A stretch of 64,000 bases of DNA from Companilactobacillus farciminis KCTC 3681 = DSM 20184 (lineage in GTDB: Bacteria > Bacillota > Bacilli > Lactobacillales > Lactobacillaceae): assembly GCF_002706745.1 (NCBI RefSeq), contig NZ_CP017702.1:496001-560000 (forward strand). Direction: 5' to 3'. Under the pieces are notes generated by a model. It made no database searches, was not told the DNA's origin, and saw only the letters and a list, made by a program, of their open reading frames with translations. A program made the translations under genes and the position numbers. Shown piece by piece: positions 59,212 to 64,000 of the stretch (the first letter of the stretch is position 1; each line of letters opens with the position of its first letter).

Positions 59212-60327
59212 ATGAAGAAACGAATAATTGTCTTTTTTTCCACATTATTACTATTAATTGCGACATTTTTACCTTTCGCGACAACAGTCAAAGCTGTGCC
59301 TGATAAGTCCTATGCGATTCAGGCAATTTTACCAGACAATCAAATCAACAAGGATGAATCTTTCTTTGATCTCAAGGTTGAGCCTAACAAAGACCAGACT
59401 TTGAAAGTTTTGATTGCCAATACTGGTAGTAAATCAATCACGGTTACGGCTGAAGTCAATAACGCTTATACGGCGGACTCCGGTGTGATTGGCTATGATA
59501 AGTCCAATGCTCAATTGTACAAGTCAAAACTGCCATCTTTGACATCTTTAGTCGAGGGCAAACGTAAACAGACTGTCCACTTGGCTACTGGTGAAAATAA
59601 GACGGTCGAGTTCAAAGTAAAGTCACCTGATTCTGAATATGCAGGAATTATTTTGGGTGGTGTTACGACTACAGCTTCAGTTAGTCCAACGAAATCTAAG
59701 AATATCAATATCAAGAATCAAGTTCGCTACGTCAAAGGGGTAGTTTTGCGCTCCAAAGACGATGGTGTCATGCCTGATATGCATTTGACTTCCGCTGCAC
59801 CAAAGGCCGTAGCCGGTTCAACAGGAATTGCCTACACCTTGGACAATACAGCACCGATAAACATCAATAAAGTGTCTCTGAAGGCTGAAATCACTAATGG
59901 TAGTAAGAAGACCAACTACAGTGCAGATAACCTTCAAATCGCTCCTAATTCGCAATTCAACTACTTTATTCCGGTGAAGAAGTTAGATGCTGGAACTTAC
60001 AAAGCACACATTACTTTGAAGAACGATTCTGGCTTTGAAAAGTCGTTTAATTACAATATTACTGTCAAACAACGTCAAGTTGATAACGTCAATGATGCTG
60101 CCGCACCAAAGCAAGAGTCCAATAACAAACAGTGGATTGGAATCATCGTCGGAATTATCGTCTTGATTGCGGTCGTAGTTTGGATGTACCTCTATTACTC
60201 ACAACGTAATAAAGGCAACGGCGAGACTAAAGGTCGTGGCAAACTTAATATGAGAAGTACTAAGAAACCTGACAAATCAAAAGATTCAAGATCAGGTAGT
60301 ACTCGTTCAGAACGTCATAAGAAATAG
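59212..60327 (+). CDS. DUF916-DUF3324 surface protein (WxL-interacting protein)
   Basis: A 371-residue protein: signal peptide (1-27), DUF916 (about 30-150, YAIQAILPDNQINKDESFFDLKVEPNKDQTLKVLIANTG), DUF3324 (about 155-290, QVRYVKGVVLRSKDDGVMPDMHL), a C-terminal membrane helix (about 308-330) and a basic cytosolic tail. In WxL loci of enterococci and lactobacilli such proteins bind WxL proteins and peptidoglycan. It starts 5 bp after the previous gene and precedes the lectin-WxL gene, forming one functional locus. Confidence 0.88.
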   Translation: MKKRIIVFFSTLLLLIATFLPFATTVKAVPDKSYAIQAILPDNQINKDESFFDLKVEPNKDQTLKVLIANTGSKSITVTAEVNNAYTADSGVIGYDKSNAQLYKSKLPSLTSLVEGKRKQTVHLATGENKTVEFKVKSPDSEYAGIILGGVTTTASVSPTKSKNINIKNQVRYVKGVVLRSKDDGVMPDMHLTSAAPKAVAGSTGIAYTLDNTAPININKVSLKAEITNGSKKTNYSADNLQIAPNSQFNYFIPVKKLDAGTYKAHITLKNDSGFEKSFNYNITVKQRQVDNVNDAAAPKQESNNKQWIGIIVGIIVLIAVVVWMYLYYSQRNKGNGETKGRGKLNMRSTKKPDKSKDSRSGSTRSERHKK

Positions 60328-60334
60328 ATAAAAC

Positions 60335-60371
60335 TCGTCTTACTAATTTTGATTGGTAAGGCGATTTTTTT
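60335..60371 (+). terminator. Terminator inside the WxL locus
   Basis: TCGTCTTACTAAT pairs with ATTGGTAAGGCGA (13 bp with wobble pairs) around a 4-nt loop, then seven T residues. The next WxL gene therefore has its own promoter. Confidence 0.82.
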
Positions 60372-60476
60372 GTTCTCATAATTCAATAATCAAAAATAAT
60401 TTTATTATTTATTAACGCCCAACACTTTAATTATGAACTATTATAAGAATAGAGATAATTGAGGGAGTGACGCGAT

Positions 60477-62768
60477 ACGTTCAGTAATAAAGGTAGACTG
60501 GCTATTATATCGGCTTTATTTATTATGCTCATGCCGTTTACTGCTCAAGTGGTTCTAGCAGATACTGACACCGACGTTATTAACGATGCACCAGTTGGTT
60601 TGGATATTTCCAAGTACTTTGATGTTGGGAACTTTGAAAAAACTTCGTCTGAGGATGGCGATTACGCTTATACGGATAATTCTGCCACGATTTATGACAA
60701 TGCTAATGACACTTCGGACAAGCACAATGGTCGTGTGTTAGATATGGCTAAAAGTGGTGCCCCAGGAGCTGTCGGAGCTGCTTGGTCGAAGAATAGCAAT
60801 AATAACTATATTGATATCAATAAGAAGCAAACTGTCTCCGTCTGGCTTTATTTTGGCTCAGGCGATGGTGCTGATGTCTTTGCCAATGGTGAGGGGATGT
60901 CACTGGTTCTTCAAAATGACCCCAGAAAAACTTCAGCTATGGGTGCTGGATATCAAGCCTTAGGTTCAATGGGTGCCGATACAGCCAAGATTACTTCTAA
61001 TGGTACTAATGTGCTTGGAAATTGGAGCTGGGGTGAAGATTCAAGTTCTGGAGCTACGACCAATACGCCGGAACAAGCTGCTCAATCTGCGGTCGGTAAC
61101 AGTATTGCTTTGAATTTTAAGGCCCAAGACAATACTTTGATGGGTAATAAATTGCAAGATCCGCTTAAAATCGCTGAATCAGCGGTAACTTATAAAGATT
61201 TTCTCCACACTGCTGGTAAAAAATCTATTTACTACACCTTGAATGGCTTTGATACTACTAATGGTAATGACACTCCACCAAAGACTTATCCTGGATATTT
61301 GAACTTGTTGAATACAGATTTTGGTGGCTCGATTCACTCATTGGTATTAGGAAATACCGGCAGTCCTTACGGTTTAATCAATCTGACTTATCCGGGAAAT
61401 CCGATTTCTTATAAAGCTCTGGATTTGGATAGTATTCGTGGTGATGACACGAAATTGATAGCCAATATGACTACGATTGCTAACGGAAGTGAATGGGCTT
61501 ATTTAACTGGTATTTCCAATAAAGGTAAAGCTTTGTCTACCTATCAAGCGGCGCCGACGAGAACTCACTTGACTGATGCTAACGACCCAAATGGCAATCC
61601 GGTTTACTGGCATCATTTGACTTTCACTTGGAATCCAGCCGAAAATGGCAATCCCGCTACTGTCAGCTACGATTACAACGACAAGTATCCTGACGGGACG
61701 ACTAATACTGGCCAAACGCAATACTACGATGAAGTCAAAGAAACTATTCCCGTTGATCCGAGTGCTTTTGGCAATCCAACTGATGGAAAAGTTTACTGGG
61801 GCTTGACGGGTGCTAACAATACTGAGGCTAATTACAGTAAACTAGCCGTCTTCGAATCAATCCCCGCACTAGCCACTGCCACAGCGACTGCTTCATTGAC
61901 TGATAATGATTTGAACAAAACTATCACTGACGATTCAACCGATAATACTGTCAAAAATGGCGATAATTTGAGTTTTGACTACAACTTGAAGTGGGATAGT
62001 ACCTCACGTGAAAACTGGCAAGACATCGTCTCGAGTTTGAATTTACCAACGGACGTTACTTACCGCACGGCTACTATCACTTATAAAGATGCCAATGGCA
62101 ATAGTAGTAGTCCCATTACGATTTCCGACGCCAAAGGGATGACCAATAGTACTTTGAATTACACTTTGACTAAGGACCTCGGAACAATCAACGCTAATAG
62201 TGGATATACGAGCGCTGACATCGTTTTGAACGGAACCGCCACTAATTCAACCGGCCAAGAAATAACCGTCTCACCAGCCCCATCAACTTTCAAAGGAAGC
62301 AATGCGATTGAAACGACGAGTACACCTCAGTTTAAAATTGAAGGCAACAAAGTCCCTGATAAAATTTTGAAATTGAACGTTTCAAAAGATTTAGACTTTC
62401 AAGATATTAATTATCAAACAATGAAGAAATATATCGATAGAAAAAGCGATTTTGATTTGACTGTAACAAGTCTTAGATCTCCTTGGAAACTAGATGTAGC
62501 CACGAATGGATTCTCACTAAACGGCAAATCTTTCCATGGCAATTTGGTTTATAAAAAGAGCCAAGCAAGTACCCAACCGTTGACCAGTTCAGATGAGTTG
62601 ATAGCTCAAGACTTGAATTCGTATCAAGACAAAACCGTTAGCGACTTATCAGCCACTTGGACTAAAGATACTGGCCTGTTACTAGAACCAGATCAGAATC
62701 AAATTTCTCCTGCAGGTAAATATCAAGGAACACTAAATTGGACCTTGGTCAATTCAATTACAAATTAG
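60477..62768 (+). CDS. Large L-type lectin-WxL surface protein with unusual start codon
   Basis: About 764 residues: signal peptide, L-type lectin-like domain (TVSVWLYFGSGDG, GEGMSLVLQND, PVYWHHLTFTW), extracellular middle and C-terminal WxL domain with SPWKLDV and LNWTLV. It is a paralogue of 1479-3917. The first ATG (60525) would give an impossibly short signal peptide without positive charge. Upstream codons read FSNKGRLAIISALFIM, a proper signal, back to an ACG at 60477 that sits 9 nt after GAGGGAG. Thus ACG has replaced the expected ATG, or another rare start (ATT, CTG) is used. Wall binding is inferred from the WxL family. Confidence 0.8.
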   Translation, partial: TFSNKGRLAIISALFIMLMPFTAQVVLADTDTDVINDAPVGLDISKYFDVGNFEKTSSEDGDYAYTDNSATIYDNANDTSDKHNGRVLDMAKSGAPGAVGAAWSKNSNNNYIDINKKQTVSVWLYFGSGDGADVFANGEGMSLVLQNDPRKTSAMGAGYQALGSMGADTAKITSNGTNVLGNWSWGEDSSSGATTNTPEQAAQSAVGNSIALNFKAQDNTLMGNKLQDPLKIAESAVTYKDFLHTAGKKSIYYTLNGFDTTNGNDTPPKTYPGYLNLLNTDFGGSIHSLVLGNTGSPYGLINLTYPGNPISYKALDLDSIRGDDTKLIANMTTIANGSEWAYLTGISNKGKALSTYQAAPTRTHLTDANDPNGNPVYWHHLTFTWNPAENGNPATVSYDYNDKYPDGTTNTGQTQYYDEVKETIPVDPSAFGNPTDGKVYWGLTGANNTEANYSKLAVFESIPALATATATASLTDNDLNKTITDDSTDNTVKNGDNLSFDYNLKWDSTSRENWQDIVSSLNLPTDVTYRTATITYKDANGNSSSPITISDAKGMTNSTLNYTLTKDLGTINANSGYTSADIVLNGTATNSTGQEITVSPAPSTFKGSNAIETTSTPQFKIEGNKVPDKILKLNVSKDLDFQDINYQTMKKYIDRKSDFDLTVTSLRSPWKLDVATNGFSLNGKSFHGNLVYKKSQASTQPLTSSDELIAQDLNSYQDKTVSDLSATWTKDTGLLLEPDQNQISPAGKYQGTLNWTLVNSITN

Positions 62769-62772
62769 ACAA

Positions 62773-62826
62773 AATAATAGCTCTATAAGAATGTTGTAAA
62801 CTGCATCCTTATAGAGCTATTTTGAT
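62773..62826 (+). terminator. Terminator of the lectin-WxL gene
   Basis: AATAGCTCTATAAG pairs with CTTATAGAGCTATT, with inner ATG/CAT, around a 10-nt loop, then TTTG and T-rich sequence. Confidence 0.82.
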
Positions 62827-62860
62827 TTTTAACGTAATTAAGAAGTAGAAGAACTATCTA

Positions 62861-63024
62861 GTCGGGAGCGAAAGCCCTGTGATGGCTCAGCCGCCAAATT
62901 TTCACTTAGCGATTTATCGCTTAGTGAAAGGCCTAGTTTTGAGATTTTGCGTCTTTGGGGCCATGCAAAAGCTCAAAATAGTGCCGGCAGCGTTCCAGCC
63001 AATCACAGGGCTTTTGCGGACGAC
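62861..63024 (+). ncRNA. Structured repeat element, copy B (putative novel RNA family)
   Basis: A 164-nt element with the same architecture as 50404-50565. The closing GTCG/CGAC with GGA/GGA loop, the main stem GCGAAAGCCCTGTGAT/ATCACAGGGCTTTTGC, hairpin P2 (62900-62929; TTTCACT, T-T mismatch, AGCGA, loop TTTA) and hairpin P3 (62937-62978; TTTTGAG/CTCAAAA then TTTTGC/GCAAAA) are all kept although many paired bases differ. It lies between the convergent lectin-WxL and Mga-like genes. Function unknown. Confidence 0.6.
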
Positions 63025-63036
63025 GGCAGTATAGCA

Positions 63037-64000
63037 CTACAATGCCTTTTTCTTCTTTTCTTCCTCTTGTTTAGTCTTGATCTTCTTAACATAAACTTGG
63101 TTCAACTGAATCAACAGCCAAATATAATCAGGACGCGTTGAAGAGATATCCCAAGGAATAACCTTCAAGTTCTCAGGATACTTCTTGCGTTCGATATCCA
63201 AAGGCAACACATCCAATGAAGTAATCAATACATCGACATCATCGAAAACATTGCTAGGAACGATTTCCACGAAGTCCAAAGTCCGGATATTTCTCAAAAC
63301 AACTTCAGCGGTTTGATTACCAGGATCAATCAAGACTTTGACCTTGATAATATCTTCAGCACGAATGGTGGAGATATAACTAGGCAAAACTTGATATAAG
63401 TCTTTAGAAATCAACTCGGCAGCGTTGTAAATTCCGGGGAACTCATTTTGATCGATGTTAGAGAAGAATGTGTAGACGTCTTTGTACAAGTCGGTAAAGT
63501 TCTTCTCGCTATCTTCATTAGGGTACATCGAATCCAGATGCATCAAAGAATAAGGCGCCATGATGTAATAGAAGACGATATCACGCGTTACATAGGTCAT
63601 AATATGTTTCAAAGTCTTTTGATTGTGGTAGAGCGACATATCATCGTGATAATGTTCCTTCAAGAAATCTATAAAGTGATAAACGAGCGCATAGAACTTC
63701 GGATTGATTCTGGCGTTAGCGTTGATTGGTTGCTCAAATGAGGTATCACTAGGTTGGAAGGCAGTTCTTCTGAAGAGGTTGACCAATTTGTTTTCATTGT
63801 CCAAAGCAGTTACTGGCACGATTGGATAGTCTTCTTGCGTCAAAATATCTTCGCCCAGATTTTGGGTACCAAAGACATCGCTGTAATATGGCAATTCGTC
63901 AATATAGTGACGTTTGATCAAGCGAATCCGAGAAATTGCTAGAAAATATTTTAATTGGAAGTGTACGATCGGGTTGTCGAAAGTAATATCGGTACGACCA
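63037..64000 (-). CDS. Mga-family helix-turn-helix regulator (5' part off-window)
   Basis: The frame is open to the right window edge, so only the C-terminal 321 residues are seen. The visible part reads GRTDITFDNPIVHFQLKYFLAISRIRLIKRHYIDE near the edge, the typical end of a Mga-type central region. A PRD-like helical domain and an EIIB-like C-terminal domain (about VKVLIDPGNQTAEVVLRNIRTL and VDVLITSLDVLPLD) follow. Mga-type regulators respond to PTS phosphorylation and often control surface protein genes, which fits the neighbouring WxL locus. The tail is Lys/Glu-rich. Confidence 0.75.
   Translation of the reverse strand, partial: GRTDITFDNPIVHFQLKYFLAISRIRLIKRHYIDELPYYSDVFGTQNLGEDILTQEDYPIVPVTALDNENKLVNLFRRTAFQPSDTSFEQPINANARINPKFYALVYHFIDFLKEHYHDDMSLYHNQKTLKHIMTYVTRDIVFYYIMAPYSLMHLDSMYPNEDSEKNFTDLYKDVYTFFSNIDQNEFPGIYNAAELISKDLYQVLPSYISTIRAEDIIKVKVLIDPGNQTAEVVLRNIRTLDFVEIVPSNVFDDVDVLITSLDVLPLDIERKKYPENLKVIPWDISSTRPDYIWLLIQLNQVYVKKIKTKQEEEKKKKAL

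Noticed and set aside
62947-63141. Plus-strand frame containing SVPANHRAFADDG
   Set aside because: Same reason; it also runs antisense into the Mga-like gene.

Overview
The window reads as chromosomal DNA of a low-GC Gram-positive lactic acid bacterium, most likely a plant- or sourdough-type Lactobacillaceae (Companilactobacillus-like is my guess, not proven). The basis is strong AGGAGG-type ribosome sites, a CcpA cre site, a phenolic acid decarboxylase with its PadR regulator, an alsS-alsD acetoin pathway, WxL-type surface proteins with DUF916/DUF3324 partners, a Wzx/Wzy exopolysaccharide (EPS) operon with a CpsBCD-type kinase/phosphatase module, and a Mga-type regulator. Both window ends cut genes (a LysR regulator on the left, a Mga-like regulator on the right). 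No rRNA or tRNA gene was recognised.

Layout. 1-6.5 kb: LysR and GNAT genes, a WxL/L-type-lectin surface protein, a chloramphenicol acetyltransferase homologue and a DHA2 drug exporter. 6.5-7.9 kb: a tnpB-only IS200/IS605-type element with recognisable end hairpins and a probable omega RNA. 8-10.4 kb: a DUF262 (GmrSD-like) protein and a TetR regulator. 10.4-13.9 kb: a minus-strand operon encoding a degenerate membrane-anchored EAL protein, a PgaD-like membrane protein, a processive family-2 glycosyltransferase and a matrixin metalloprotease. 14-19.6 kb: a beta-glucoside PTS, an esterase, a GH4 6-phospho-beta-glucosidase and a LacI regulator. 19.7-22.9 kb: two paralogous EamA transporters, both with structured leaders, around a DprA-like gene, then a cas-less two-repeat type I-E CRISPR remnant. 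22.9-29.4 kb: alsS-alsD with a divergent MarR gene, a DtxR-like regulator, and usp-mntH. 29.4-33.2 kb: a peptide deformylase paralogue, GT8, a ribbon-helix-helix/SPFH pair, and padA-padR. 33.4-48.2 kb: the EPS locus, with visibly AT-richer central genes typical of exchangeable EPS cassettes. 48.3-50.3 kb: an SOS-controlled Y-family polymerase cassette. 50.6-53 kb: an ArsR regulator with a zinc/cadmium-type P1B ATPase. 53.6-54.1 kb: a decayed holin-like type I toxin locus with an antisense RNA, and an orphan MazE-like antitoxin. 54.2-58.4 kb: purine permease, reductases, thiol peroxidase, GNAT. 58.5-62.8 kb: a three-gene WxL locus.

The strongest unexplained signal is a pair of about 163-nt elements (50404-50565 and 62861-63024), both in tail-to-tail intergenic regions and in the same orientation. 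Their sequences differ mostly inside helices, and the differences compensate each other, so a multi-stem RNA fold is kept. All wobble pairs are G-U on the plus strand, so the plus strand looks like the functional RNA. The second system worth attention is the EAL/PgaD-like/GT2/matrixin operon, which looks like a c-di-GMP-receptor-controlled exopolysaccharide synthase. All assignments were made by reading the sequence; no database search or folding program was run.
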